DNA of 64,000 nucleotides from Larix kaempferi (lineage: Eukaryota; Streptophyta; Pinopsida; Pinales; Pinaceae): positions 434,001 through 498,000 of the forward strand of contig BSBM01001387.1 in the NCBI GenBank assembly GCA_027924585.1, in the 5' to 3' direction. The notes below the pieces were generated by a model, which was given only the letters and a program-made list of their open reading frames with translations, did no database searches and had not been told where the DNA came from. Numbering within the stretch: position 1 is the first letter of the stretch; every line of letters starts with the position of its first letter. Position numbers and translations under genes: made by a program. This document shows positions 31,122-42,800 of the stretch, piece by piece.

Positions 31122-33416
31122 CTGTTAAGAAAATAGCCAATTTAGCTTTGCAATTAACAAATTTTGCCTCCAGAAATTCAATCTATGTAGATGCACGGTG
31201 CACCACTCAATTTCATCAATGACCAGAAATATTTTAGTTGCCTTAAACCAAATTGTATGCTGAATATCAAAAGGGGATTGTTGCCACTGTTTCTTTTTTC
31301 TGACTGGAAAACTTGGCATAAATTTCAAAAGCTTTGCAGTAATACTCGATAATTTATTTTCAATCCATCAAAACAAACCAGTTTCCTTTTATTTTCAGCA
31401 AAACATCAATCTGCATTAACCCTCAAAAAATTATCAAACAAATATGGAAATTTCTACGCTAACCTTATTGTGTAACTCTAAACTGATGCTCCTTCGTTTA
31501 TTTTCTTGTGACCAAAACTTTATAAAATGGCACTGTTCGTTTATTTCTTTCCCTCTGACCACAGCTTTATGTTAACAATCCAAGGAATGCTGCTGCTCCT
31601 AAAAAAGTGAAAATTGCTTCTACTCTGCCATTGCTTGCTGCTTCAAATGTAAGACACCTTTAGTAGTTTGAAATGAAGCAGAAAATAGATGTTCAACCGC
31701 TTGAAAATGTTGCCAGAAGTTGAAGCAACCAAAAATCTCCCCAGGTAGTTCTGCCTCAATTTATCTTCCTGCCTTCTATCAGCAATAAAACTGAAGTCAA
31801 TATACATCAATCAAAAGCCAACCTCTTGACCAATACCTACACAAAATTCAAATGTTTAGACTAACTGTAGATACTTTAAAGTTCAAATTGCCCAGTCGTC
31901 ACAAATATAACTGAAATGAATTTGTTCTCAAGGTTGGAGTACCACCCAACCAACCTAACAGAAGGCATTTCAAACAAGAAGCTCATTATCAGCTATCAGG
32001 ATTGTAGCCAGACTTTGCTCCTAAGCATTATCAGAAAGCATAAATAATAAAGTGCATAATTTTCCATTGCATGCTTTTGAGGACTAGCTACAGCTACAAC
32101 GCAAACATCTGATCTGATTAACTATTCATAAACATGCATGACCAAGCAACACAGTAAGCCCATCAAGGATATCCTTGTCCAATCCAAAGATTCCCATATA
32201 AACATTATTGCATTCCTCCACTGACCATCTCCTCCTAAGTTGACCAGCTTAAATATGTTGACACAACAGGTGAATCTCCCTCAATATTTTGACATTTAAC
32301 AGAATGTATCAGGATACTTCCACAGCTGAAGGCTAGTTAAGAAATGCATATTCCTATATTTAGAATCTGGATTCACCATCATGACACTACTGACCCTGGA
32401 TGCTGGAAGTGTCGGGATTGCAGGCTCTAAGACCACTAAAGCTGCCCAACCTTCCTTCTATAGGCATTGAGCAGAATCACTAGGACTGACCGATTATATG
32501 GAGACTGGAATTGATCCTATGATACTTCAGTAAGAAATGGCATCATGAAGATTATCCAATCATGTAGGGCAACTGCTATTAAAACCCTATTAGGATCAAT
32601 GCGTATATTATGAGTTTACAATAGGAATACAGATTTCATCTTTTGGTATGAAACCCTATCTTTCTTTATCAACACTTGCTCATAGGTCTAGTCTGAACTT
32701 TGAAGTAAGAAAGTTTTAACAAAACCCACAGACATGGGTGTCAGCATTGTGCAATGAGCAGTTCTGACTCCTCATATTGAAGAGTGGCATCCCTGCTGTG
32801 GGGAAGAACAAAACACTTCAAATGACCATATGTGCCTCCCTTTTGCATGGATATAATGTGAATGTTGGTATTTGGTTCATGGATGCTATGCTACTGTTGT
32901 TAGCCTGGATAAAATCAAGCTGTTTCTTCCAACCCTCTTCAAGTAGTTTTGTAGCCATCAAAGCTAAATTCTGGATTTTGCACCAATTAATTTAGTTTTA
33001 GGAATTTTCAGAGTGGCAGATATTTCTGAAAGTTCAGACGTTTTAACATGAGAATTTATAAAATTTCAGCTGCCCAATAGTGGGCTTTTCATATGACACA
33101 AAGTTACAGTTACAAGCCATACAAGGCTGTACAGACAATGCAAAACAGAAAGATTAATCTTAAACATTTTTTATGTTCGACAAAAAGGGATTCCCCATGG
33201 TTTTGATCTATGTCATCCTGGAAACCAAGGCAACACAATATGAGGAAGATTGCGACAGGTCTAATTTTGATGACAGCAAAACAAAGACCTTGAGGTAGAA
33301 GGCACAGGCACATACAGTGGATAAAAGGGGACCTGAATTACCAGGATATGGATTCAGATCCAGATACAGCAGATTATAAGAAAATTTTGAAAACAATACC
33401 TTTAGATGTGGCAATC

Positions 33417-33418
<2 letters not shown>
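31122..33418. other. Upstream/intron DNA of LAZ1-like gene
   Basis: AT-rich, with no long frames, no known TE domain and no convincing exon on either strand. It would contain the promoter or 5' UTR intron of the LAZ1-like gene if that gene is active. Confidence 0.4.

Positions 33419-33463
<45 letters not shown>
33419..33463. repeat. (TA)n microsatellite at LINE 5' end
   Basis: An uninterrupted run of TA of about 43 bp directly abuts the presumed LINE 5' end, which begins TTGGGGGGGGCG. Confidence 0.9.
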
Positions 33464-33465
<2 letters not shown>

Positions 33466-33675
33466 GGGGGCGTCCGAACTTCTGATCTTCGGATATTTTT
33501 TTCTCTGTAACATCGAAGGTGATGTCCTTTTAATTTTTTTGGCCTCTTCTTTCGATGATCTCAGCAGTACGTCTGCCTGGTATATTTTGACACATGGTCT
33601 AGGCGAAGGTACAGTCGGATCGAAATCTTTTAACAGTACTCGTGCGAAGGTTTTTCATCTCCACTCCTGGCAACT

Positions 33676-34998
33676 ATGGTTATTGACGAAGTTGATTATG
33701 ATACCCCTTCTCCTGGGGTTCCGATCTTCCTTCACGAACACAATGATAAGGTCTTAAATTCTTCACTGCCTGATCTGACCGCTCCCATGCTCGATACGAA
33801 CATTCACGGTACGCCAAGCCCTCCCATTTTCAATTCTAATGACACAGGCACTAATGATAATAATATCCATCCACCTCGCAAGAAAGGAGCTCGTGTCAAA
33901 AAGGAACCTGTATCATTATCCATTGGGAAGGACATCGGATTATGCGAAGTTCCATATTACCTTAGACAAGCTTTAGTTGGACGTTTCTGTGGGAAAACAG
34001 TTGGTGAACAGGCTTTAAAAATTTGGATGGAACAGAATTGGAAGCCATTCCTCAATGTCTTGCCACAATTCCACATCTTGTCCCGGGGCTGGATTCTCTT
34101 TCGAGTCAATTCGGTAGAAGACAGTCAGATTTTGCTGGAAAAACCGTGGAATTGGGGTCCGTCTGGACTTATTTTAAAGAGGTGGCAAGTTGATTTTGAA
34201 GCTAACAGAGAACCTCATAATATGCAAAGAATCTGGGCTATTCTTCCCGGACTTCCAATGATGTTCTGGTAAAAAGAGATACTAGAGGCAATAGGTAGTA
34301 AAATCGGAAGGTTTATATCCCTTGAAGACAATTGGGAGGAAAAAATTGACAGAAGGTGTGCTAGAATCCTTATCGAGCTAGATATCAAAGATGGCCTTTA
34401 TGAGGAAATCCTTCTAGAGTTGAACGGCAGTATTTGGAAACAACGTTTGGATTACTGGAAAATTCCATTTCACTGCTTTGCATGCCGTCAAGTTGGTCAC
34501 GTCGCCAAGGATTGCACAAACATCTCTCCGGGCTATGTGCATCACAAAAAAGTCTGGGTTAAAAAAACTGTTCAATCAAGCGCAATTAGAAAGGACGTGA
34601 AAGAAGTTGGTGAAGGAACGTCATCCCCTGTGAATATCGTAGTGGCCAACTCAGTGGACAACTCAGCTCTTTTGGAAACGGGTAAGTCAACTCTTGAGCT
34701 CTTCCCTTCTGTTTTAACTACCCCTCCTCGAGCTGTTTCTGTTTTGGAGGCCTTGGTTCCCCCTATGTGTAACCCCCTGTTAGAGAAGGTCCCAGAGAAT
34801 CTTTCACTTCCTTTTCTGAACCTTTCCCGTGAAGCCCCTCCTTCACCGCTATCCTTACAACCGGTTGTTACTGATACTGCCTGTTCCAGCCCTATAACCT
34901 CCCTTCCTAACGTTGCACTTTCAAAGGAGAAGGAAAAGGACCCGCCTTCTTGGGTGAAGCACAAAACCTACAATACAAGGTCAAGAAAAGCTATTTAA
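33676..34998 (+). pseudogene. LINE ORF1: DUF4283 and CCHC protein
   Basis: It encodes a nucleic-acid-binding ORF1 protein of about 440 residues. A basic N-terminal region (RKKGARVKKEP) precedes a DUF4283-type domain (LVGRFCGKTVGEQALKIW, WILFRVNSVEDSQILLEKPW). A perfect zinc knuckle CFACRQVGHVAKDC follows at 34471-34512 (C-x2-C-x4-H-x4-C), then a Pro/Ser-rich tail. A single TAA at 34270 interrupts the frame between FW and KEILEAIG; the reading is otherwise continuous. The role is packaging of the LINE RNA. Confidence 0.88.
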
Positions 34999-35180
34999 GA
35001 TGGAGACTCTTGTGCCTCAAAAGGTGGTCTAGCATTAGATCCGGTTCCAAAAGTAACCTAAGGCAGAAAGTCTCTTATCTCGAAAGCTAAATCACAAGCT
35101 GAGTTGGAGATGAAATCCAGAAAACAGTCAACGATAGGAAGGGCCCTTAGAGCAGGGAAGACCCTCAAAGGGGCGCACTT

Positions 35181-38100
35181 GTGTTCAGTTTATCTTTCAA
35201 TGCAAGGGGGTTGGGGAGCTCCCCTAAGAAAAAAGCTCTCAAGAGGATAGTCTCCCTTTTAAAGCCATCTATCATTTTCTTACAAGAAACCATGCTGGCA
35301 GGAGTAAAAGCTAAAGAAGTTATTGAGTCGTGGTTATCCAATTGGTCGTTCGCTCACTTAGATGCAGAAGGGAACTCCGGAGGTACTTTAACAGCTTGGA
35401 GTCCTGCTTTCAATGAAAGGAAAGTCGAAAATACAGGAAACATTTTGAAAACGATTCTGGAAGTAGTGGAAACTGGAGAAATCTTCTCCTTTCTCAACGT
35501 GTATGGGCCCTTTTCAAACAGGAAATCCTTTTGGGAGTCCTTTTTCTCTTCTGGTCTTCTCGATACCAGGAATGTGGTTATGGGTGGAGATTTGAATTTT
35601 ACCATCTCTGATAGAGAGATATGGGGAACTTTAGCTAGGAAGGACTCTTTAAGTGACTTGTTCCAGTCCTCCTTTGAAAACATTGGATTGGTGGATGTTC
35701 AGCCCATAAAACTCGAACCTACTTGGAAAAATAATAGAGGTGGTGTTCATGCTATATCCAAACGCCTGGATAGGTTTCTGGTCTGGTTTCTGAGGATGTT
35801 TTATTTGGACCTTTGTCTGTAAAATCCTGGGTTGAAGTTGGGGGCTTGTCTGATCATAGGCCAATCATTCTTTCCTTAGAAAAAGCAGGTGTTCATCCTC
35901 TCCCTCCTTTCAAGTTCAATCCGTCCTGGCTCTTAGAGGAGGATTACAAACTTTTAGTCGAAAAGACTTGGATCCCCTTACAAGAAAGTTCCTCGGTTTC
36001 CTTCATGAAACAATTCTCTGATAGCATCCTAAGAACTAAAAAAGAGCAATGTTCCCCTAAGTTTCTAGGACGGGGGGACACAGGAACGGGGAAACGCACA
36101 TTCGGGACGATGGAGACCACCCCCAAATTTTAGGGAAATTTGTGGGGGGCAGGGGGACGTCCCTAAAATTATAAAAATAAAATACAAAAAAAAAATATTT
36201 CATTTGGCGTATATTCATGATTGTGCAGTGTAAATACTAAATATATTGCTTTATTTTCTAAGTAGTACAAAGTAGGGATTGTAAAAAGTGAAAATAATGG
36301 AAAAACATAAAAAAAATATTATCAGGGGCATGGGTGGGGGGAAACGTTTCGTCAGGAGTCTTCGGGACGTTGGGACAAAGGAAACGTGGGAACACGTCCC
36401 CAGCCCTATGGGACATGTCCCCGTGGAACACTGAAAAAGAGTCCAAAATCTGGGAAAAAGCGTACAAAGCGAGACACCAGGTGCAACTAAAAGAAGTGGA
36501 GGCAAGATTAAAAGATATCTACTCTCAAAATAGCACAGGTAATTTTTCGAAAGCAAAATTGAAAGAAGTAAAAGATTGTGAACTTATAAGGGAAGAATTG
36601 TTAGCAAAAGAAGAACTACTCTGGAGACTAAAGAGTAGAGCTATTTGGATAAAGGAAGGTGATAATAATACGAAATGTTTTCATAGGTTTGCATCACTCA
36701 GGAAGAATGTCAACACTATTCCAAATTTTAAGCATGAAGAAGGTAATCTAATAGGATCCTTCAAAGAAAAAGCAGAAGCTGGGAAATCTTTTTTCAAAAA
36801 TCTCTTTATAGAACCTGAAGGTTGCCCTATTCAAGAGATCTTAAAAGTTATTGGTTTATTTCCAACTATGGTCACAGCGGCAATGAACAAAGACTTAGCA
36901 GAAGAGATAAATGAAGAAGAATTGGAAAAGGTAGTTTTCTCCTTTCGTAAAGGAAAAAGTCTCGGCCCAGATGGTTTTACAATCAAATTTTATCAAGGTT
37001 TTTTCGAGCTGATAAAATCAAATCTTTTGAAGGCTGTAAAGGAATCTCAGAACTCTGGGAAGGTGCTTGGAGCACTAAAAAACACCTTTCTGGCACTTAT
37101 TCCTAAGAAACAAAAAACAACATCCTTTGAAGATTTTAGACCTATTTCATGTTGCAATGTAGTCTACAAGATCATAGCCAAAATCATTGCTCAACGGCTA
37201 AAACCAATTTTAAGCATTATTGTTTCTCAGGAACAGTTTGGGTTCCTCTTCAATAGATAGATACATACTGCAGTTTCTCTTACACAGGAGGCTTTACATT
37301 CGATTCATAAGAACAAAAAGCAAGCCTTAGTTCTTAAGCTTGATCTTTCAAAAGCTTATGACAAGGTAAGCTGGACTTTCCTAAGGTTGCTTTTAGTCAG
37401 TCTAGGTTTCGCAGTGGACTCAGTAAACTGGATAATGGGATGTATCTAATCAGCCTCCTTTGATGTGCTCATCAATGGTTCCCCATCAAATTTTTCAGAC
37501 CCTCTAGAGGCCTCAGACAATGTTGTCCTCTTTCCCCCTTTCTCTTCCTTCTGGTGGAAGATGCCTTGAGCATATTGGTTCTTCAAGCTAAAAGATTAGG
37601 TTCCTTCAAAGGAATCAAAGTTACGGAGAGTGAAGAATTGTCTCACATTCTTTTTGTTGATGATGTTTTGCTGTTAGGGGAAGGATCCTTAGACAATTTC
37701 AATGAAATGAAAAAAATCTTAAACCTGTATACAAAGGCCACAGGGATGCATATAAATGTGGAAAAATCAGTTCTTTCAAAAAACTCTCCCAACAGTTGTC
37801 AAGAGTAGACTAGAAGCCGAAGTTCCTTATACCTTAGGCCCCCTCTCAGAAGGGTTCAAATATCTTGGCTTATTCTTAAAACCAAACTCCTATTCCTTTA
37901 AAGATTGGCTCTGGTTGTTTAAGAAAGTGGAAAAAAGAATTAGCTGCTGGACAAACAGATTCCTTTCAAGAGGAGGTAGACTGGTCCTTCTGAAAGCGGT
38001 GATCCAAAGCATTACAGTATACTGGGCCTCAATAGCATACATTCCAAAAGGGATCCTTCACAAAATTCGGAAGAAATTCTTCTCCTTCCTCTGGTCGACA

Positions 38101-39686
38101 TGCAAGAGAAATGAAGGAATCCCTCTTGTCAATTGGAAAACTGTGGCGAATTTGAAATCTCTAGGAGGATGGGATGTCAAAAACCCCTTCTTATTTTGCC
38201 AATCACTTGCAGCCAAATCACTGTGGAGGTTGATTAAAAACCCTTCTTCTTTATGGAGCACAGTTTTTCAAACTAAGTATTGTCCGAATGCATCCATTTT
38301 CGACTGGATCAAGTCTCCAGAAAAATCTTATAAAATGGGTCCATAGGCTGGACAGCCTTTGTTCTCTCCTTTCCCCTGATAGGAGAATGGCTATCATGGA
38401 GCATTGGTAATGGTAAGGAAGTTTGAATGGGCAAAGATCCTTGGATAGGGGCAGGAAATAAATACAAGCTATCTTCGGACACCATAGATTCTCTCGCACT
38501 CCAAAGAGTTTACAACTTATATGATGCATGGTCTATACCTTCAAAAGGTGCAATCAATGCATGCTGGAAATTTGCTTCTGACCTCGGCCTAGAAGGTAAC
38601 GTAGCAGAAGAATGGAACTCATATCTCTCGCTGTTAGATTCCTGTTTTACATGCCTAGATGAGGAAACATGGGACAGATTAGTTTGGTCGAAAAATTCGA
38701 TTACAAGAGAATTTAATGCAAAATTAAGCTACGAATATGAGGCCATGGCATCTTACATAGGCTCTAAAGAATGGTGGTGGATTCCGGTATGGAAGTTTGT
38801 TGGTTCATTAAAATCCAAGCTTATCTTGTGGCTAGCTCTCAGCAATAAACTCTTGACATGGGATAACCTCTTAAAAAGAGGGTGGCAAGGACCGAGTCAA
38901 TGTACATTTTGCTCTTCACAAGAAGAATCTTGTTCTCATTTGTTTGTTTTTTGCCCCTATGCAACAACTGTTTGGAACGCCGCCACTATGGAACTACAAG
39001 CTCAAAATTCTCATATCAGTTCCTCCCTTGAACACCAATTTCAGTCTTAGTGGAATGACTGTTCGGTACGTCCTTACAGTGCCCTCCCATCCTCTTTTAT
39101 TTATGGAGTTTGGTGCGCTAGAAATCTTGCAATTTTCCAGAATTGCTCAATCCCAGTTGAAGTAACAACAGCATTGGTTGTGCAGTGGACAAAAGAACAC
39201 AAAGTTTTGGAAAAACCAAAAAAGCCCAGACTTCTTGTTCCTCCTACTATGGACAAATCTATGCCATGGGCTTTTTTCGACAGTGCTAGTCAAGGAGATC
39301 CTCCTTTGGGGGGTTCTGGAGGAGTTTTATATATAGCAGAAAATCACAAATTTCAGCTGAAACATGCACCTGGGCATTGTTCAAATAATAAAGCGAAGCT
39401 TGCAGCTTTACACTCTATTTTGGAATTGGCAATTTCAAGGAAGGTGAATTATTTACAAATTTTTGGAGACTCCAAAATAGTTGTTGATTGGGCAAACAAA
39501 AAATTGCAGATCCGAGCTCCTCATCTTCAACATCTCCTTCAAGCCATACAAAGGCAAAGAGTCTTCTTCTCTGTTTTTACTATCTCTCATGTATATAGAG
39601 AGTTAAACATCAAAGCAGACATGTTATCCAAACATGCCCTTCTATTAACTCCCAGACAGACTATGGTTGAAGAACACCATGGTTGA
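35181..39686 (+). pseudogene. LINE ORF2: endonuclease-RT-RNase H
   Basis: The endonuclease has N (FNARGLG), E (FLQETML), GGDLNFT and SDHRPI motifs (35181-35880). RT includes LGPDGFTIKFYQGFF, FRPISCCNVVYKIIAKI, LKLDLSKAYDKVSW and the catalytic FVDDVLLL (about 37652). A Cys/His zf-RVT-like block (CTFCSSQEESCSHLFVFC) lies at about 38902. RNase H begins WAFFDSASQG (about 39270), with FGDSKIVVDWANKK and LNIKADMLSKH. The RNase H Glu position reads NNKAKL, so the usual catalytic Glu is Lys. Frame breaks lie near 35800, 37258 (TAG), 37447 (TAA), 37515, 37790, 38340 and 39050. A MITE sits at 36047-36433. Confidence 0.9.
36047..36433. mobile_element. hAT-type MITE in LINE ORF2
   Basis: An exact 8-bp duplication AAAAAGAG flanks it (36039-36046 and 36434-36441). 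The ends are CAATGTTCC.. and ..GGAACACTG, followed inside by G/C-rich GGGGGGAC and GTCCCC words that extend an imperfect inverted repeat. Excision with one duplication gives continuous ORF2 reading (RTKKE then SKIW). There is no coding capacity; the middle is AT-rich. Confidence 0.92.
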
Positions 39687-39759
39687 TTTGTATTTTTGAT
39701 CTCGATGCAAGAGGCTTAAGACATTTTGTTATAAGAATATAATTCTTAGGAGGCTAAAG

Positions 39760-40053
39760 ATGAAAGATGTTACAAGGCAACAAAGCAAGAACAACGCTCC
39801 CCTTAAAAAACGGGTGTTTGTTTTGGAACAGAGTAGCCGCCAGCATGCTACACAGTTAAATTCGTCATGGAAACAAGCTTTCGACCTTCTCTTGTTGGAC
39901 AGATGCCGGATTAAATCTCCAGATCCGACTTATGTTGAATTGATAGCCGTAAAGGCAAACAATGGAATATGTATATGTAAACCAAGTAAGCCACAAAGGT
40001 TAAAGACAAATGAGAATGTAATTTTTGATCCATTTTGGAAATCATATATATAA
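39760..40053 (+). CDS. Unidentified 97-codon frame
   Basis: An ATG-started frame contains LKKRVFVLEQSSRQHATQLN and SWKQAFDLLLLDRCR. No family is recognised. It lies 74 bp after the LINE ORF2 stop, so it may be 3' UTR of the LINE, flanking DNA or chance. Confidence 0.2.
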   Translation: MKDVTRQQSKNNAPLKKRVFVLEQSSRQHATQLNSSWKQAFDLLLLDRCRIKSPDPTYVELIAVKANNGICICKPSKPQRLKTNENVIFDPFWKSYI

Positions 40054-40431
40054 TGTAAGTCCTGCGAGGATAGTTCATGATCACTCTTTATTTAGAGTGA
40101 TTGATATTTTCCTTTTGGAAGATATATATATATATAAACATAGAAAATCCCATTCATGGTTTTGGAAATATAATTGAAAAGATTGAATTTCAATTACAGT
40201 TTAGCTCCTTTTGAGGACGGAATTCAATACAGGCCATCTGGATATGTCTGAACAGTTAATAAGTTCAAGGTAGATTTTGGTGGACAAGTTATTTCTCTGG
40301 AATATGTGCATTTTTCTTTTAGATCATGTGCCTATAGGTTCTAATTTCTATCATTCATGTTATATGATTGTTGGTATAGACAAGAATAGTCTTAAATTCA
40401 AATACCATAGGGCTAAGGGAAATGTAGGATG
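40054..40431. other. Non-coding flank
   Basis: AT-rich; contains a TA run at about 40121-40136. Nothing else is recognised. Confidence 0.4.
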
Positions 40432-41250
40432 TCAATTGGGTCTAGCCCAAGCGGTTGTGGGATGGAGTGTTATCCTTACCAACCAGATTCTATTCCTGTA
40501 AGGGACAAGTTTGTTGATGTATTTGTAACTTCGGAATGTATTCACTTGTATATTGTATTTCTATTTTATTATTCTACCTCCGACGGAGATGTTTATTCCT
40601 CCGGTAGGAGAAGTCATTATTGTACTTGGGTCATGTAAAGTCATTGAGGTCAATCCTCCCATGTATGTCGGAGCATTAGACCCCGGAGTTAAGTTATTAA
40701 TGGGTTATTAGACTCTCCTAGAGAAGTCGGCCCAGTCAGTTACACTTAGGGGCCGACCTGTTTGGGGTTAAGGCTAAGTGAAAGGTAATGTATAAATAGA
40801 GAGGGTGCTCCTCTCTATTTGATCATTCACACACTCACTCACTTTGCATTAGTGAGAGAGAGAGGAGGATTTCGCACAAGTGGAGGAGGAGGAAGCTGCT
40901 GGAGACCATCTATTTGTTTTGGGGTTTTGTACTATTGCTCATTCTATCTCTGAGGAAGTTGCGGGGTTTTCTCCTTTATGGCTTCCCCGGTGAAATGCTT
41001 TGTGTCTCTTGTCTCTTGTGTTTGTTTTGCTGTGCATGTTATTCTCTCAATTAAGATCCTAGATCATATTGAATTAAATGATGAAAAACTAACAATGTTG
41101 AGCTCATAATGAGTATATTGTTGTAACGGATTCAAGCCCCGTTGTGACTTGGCCTTGTACCTTGAAGAATCTACGATTTATCCTAGGTACCATCCTCATA
41201 ATGAGGGGAAGTGCTCAATGGTTTGCCCGAGATAATTTAAAAAAAAAAAA
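40432..41250 (+). mobile_element. SINE-like unit 1, split by a solo LTR
   Basis: Without its insertion the unit is about 231 bp. The head has an A-box-like TAGCCCAAGCGG and a B-box-like GATTCTATTCC. The body is ATGTTGAGCTCATAATGAGT..GTACCATCCTCATAATGAGG, and the tail is a 12-A run (41239-41250). It is 70-80 percent alike, by eye, to unit 2, which follows immediately head-to-tail. A tRNA-derived SINE is the best interpretation. Confidence 0.65.
40512..41094 (+). mobile_element. Solo LTR (583 bp) in SINE unit 1
   Basis: It starts TGTTGATGTATTTGTAAC and ends AAAAACTAACA. The flanks AAGTT (40507-40511) and ATGTT (41095-41099) match at 4 of 5, and unit 2 shows the empty site GACATGTTGACC. A TATA box TATAAATAGAGAGG lies near 40792 and short CT/GA-rich repeats follow. 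No gag, pol, primer site or second LTR is present, so this is an LTR left by recombination. Confidence 0.85.
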
Positions 41251-41726
41251 TCAATTGGCTCTAGCCCAAGTGGTTGTGAGATGGAGTGTTATCCTCCCCA
41301 CCCAGGTTATATTCCCGTAAGTGACATGTTGACCTCATAATGAGTATACTGTTGTAACCATAGTTACCGGATTCAGCCCTAGGCCTAACTGCACCCGAAT
41401 CGGATTCTTCATCGGATTCTTCCACCTCGTTTTGACTACTCTAAAGTTGTTTACGTAGGATAAATGTAGAATAATTAGTGTTAATTAGGGTTAGGGTTCC
41501 GAATCCCCAATTCCTAATTTTGGGATGAGTGTCGCACCCGTATCGGATTCTTCAGCCGATTCCAATCGCACCCACGGTTCGTGTAACCTTGGTTGTAACG
41601 GCTTCGAGCCCTGCTGTTGACCTAGCCTTGTGCCCTAAAGAATTTAGGGATTACCCTGGGTACCATCCTCAAAAAGAGGAGAAGTGCCCAGGGATTTGCC
41701 CCAGGATAATTACCTGGTTTAAAAAA
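41251..41726 (+). mobile_element. SINE-like unit 2, split by a MITE
   Basis: Its head TCAATTGGCTCTAGCCCAAG matches unit 1. The A box is TAGCCCAAGTGG and the B-box-like word is GGTTATATTCC. The body GTACCATCCTCAAAAAGAGG leads into a short A6 tail. Minus the MITE and one duplication it is about 235 bp, the same as unit 1 without its LTR. Confidence 0.65.
41359..41591. mobile_element. 233-bp hAT-type MITE in SINE unit 2
   Basis: An exact 8-bp duplication GTTGTAAC flanks it (41351-41358 and 41592-41599), and unit 1 has the unoccupied site at 41120-41127. The ends CATAGTTACCGGATTC and ..GTGTAACCTTG are imperfect inverted repeats (CA..GTTAC). The interior has CGGATTCTTC repeats. No coding capacity. 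Confidence 0.88.
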
Positions 41727-42600
41727 GGGGACAACGTGAAATCCATTTTTGTTCTACATACTTTATAATCTGGTTAGAAAATGGTTACATTATGCTTGTC
41801 TACTGCACATGAGATGTGTAACAAAAACCATTGCATCAAGTGCCAGACTTTGGTCTATCCAATTTGAATTCAGCACACGAGACTTGACTTTACCTCAGTT
41901 GAGAGTCGAGAGCAGGATTTGAACTCAGTGCGCAAAACAAGACTTTATCTGAGTTGAGAACAGCAAGATACAAGGCATGTTATTTTTTACCTTTCTTGCA
42001 GCAAAAAGAGCATCCATTTAATGAACATTCAATCTTAAAAGTTGAGTTTCCTTTTTTATGGTTTTTTAGCCTTTTAATGGACAGCTCCATACAAGCTGTA
42101 TCTGGTATGGATCCAGGATCCATCTTGTATCCTGTACAGATATATATAAATCCTGGCCATACACATGCCAGATACAGATCCATACAGGCCCATGGGCGAA
42201 GGGCATACCTGGTAACATCGAAAGGGACACAAGGCAAAGCCAAGAAAACAACAGAATGGCTCACAGGTGAAAGTATGAACAAAAGACTTCAGGAGAAACA
42301 ACCCAATGGTTGAAAAAGAATACAGACATAGGATTGAAATAGTAGGAAAATCACTTCTGTAGCAGGAGAATAATTTTTGTGGCAGCAAAATTAATTTTTT
42401 GAGTGCTTGAGATTACTCACACCCTTCTGTTTAACTTGGGGATAGAAATAGTTTAGTTTTCTTCAGGCTCAAAAAAGCTCCAAAGAAGGAAGCCAGATAA
42501 CAATACAAGTTGTCCGTGTCACTCAAAAGGGCCAAACGAGACAAAAACTAGGGAAAATTTTAAGGATCAATAAGTTTATCAAAGTGGAGAAACCTTGGTG
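41727..42600. other. Non-coding; tRNA-like repeat and hairpin
   Basis: At 41867-41965 a roughly 50-bp phrase occurs twice (GACTT.ACTTTA.CT.AGTTGAGA), and its reverse strand contains GAGTTCAAATCCTGC, like a pol III B box. At 42096-42109 and 42164-42177, CTGTATCTGGTATG and CATGCCAGATACAG form arms that pair at 13 of 14 positions around a 54-nt loop. No gene is recognised. Confidence 0.45.
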
Positions 42601-42624
42601 AATCTTATTAATATTTAAATTTTC

Positions 42625-42800
42625 AACCATAAAATGTTTAGCAAATTTTTTAAAAACATATTCAAAATTTTGAGGACTTTATATCATTTTTGGACAATTA
42701 TTGGCGATTTTTAGAGTAAAATAAAATATCCCATAGAATTTGGGCGAATCACTTTAGAAAAAAATAGCCAATGGCCTAATTTTCGCCCCTAAAATTTGAC
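42625..42800 (-). repeat. Dispersed repeat, copy 1
   Basis: The reverse strand reads GTGATTCGCCCAAATTC, ..CTCTAAAAATCGCCAA and ..AACATTTTATGG, the same order as 50700-50855 on the + strand. The identity of the element is unknown. Confidence 0.7.

Larger units (their letters stand above)
33464..39756 (+). mobile_element. Near full-length plant LINE (L1-type)
   Basis: A 5' leader (33464-33675) is followed by ORF1 and ORF2 in the usual plant L1 order: DUF4283/zinc knuckle, endonuclease, RT, zinc-binding region, RNase H. Stops and frameshifts are few compared with the LINE at 14-24 kb, so it is younger. ORF2 holds a 387-bp MITE. The 3' end is not marked by a poly(A) tail, and no target duplication was identified. 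Another TA run lies at about 40121-40136. Confidence 0.88.

Noticed and set aside
33464-40136. TA runs at both sides as LINE target duplication
   Set aside because: TA microsatellites are common, and no poly(A) tail precedes the right-hand run, so this cannot be claimed.
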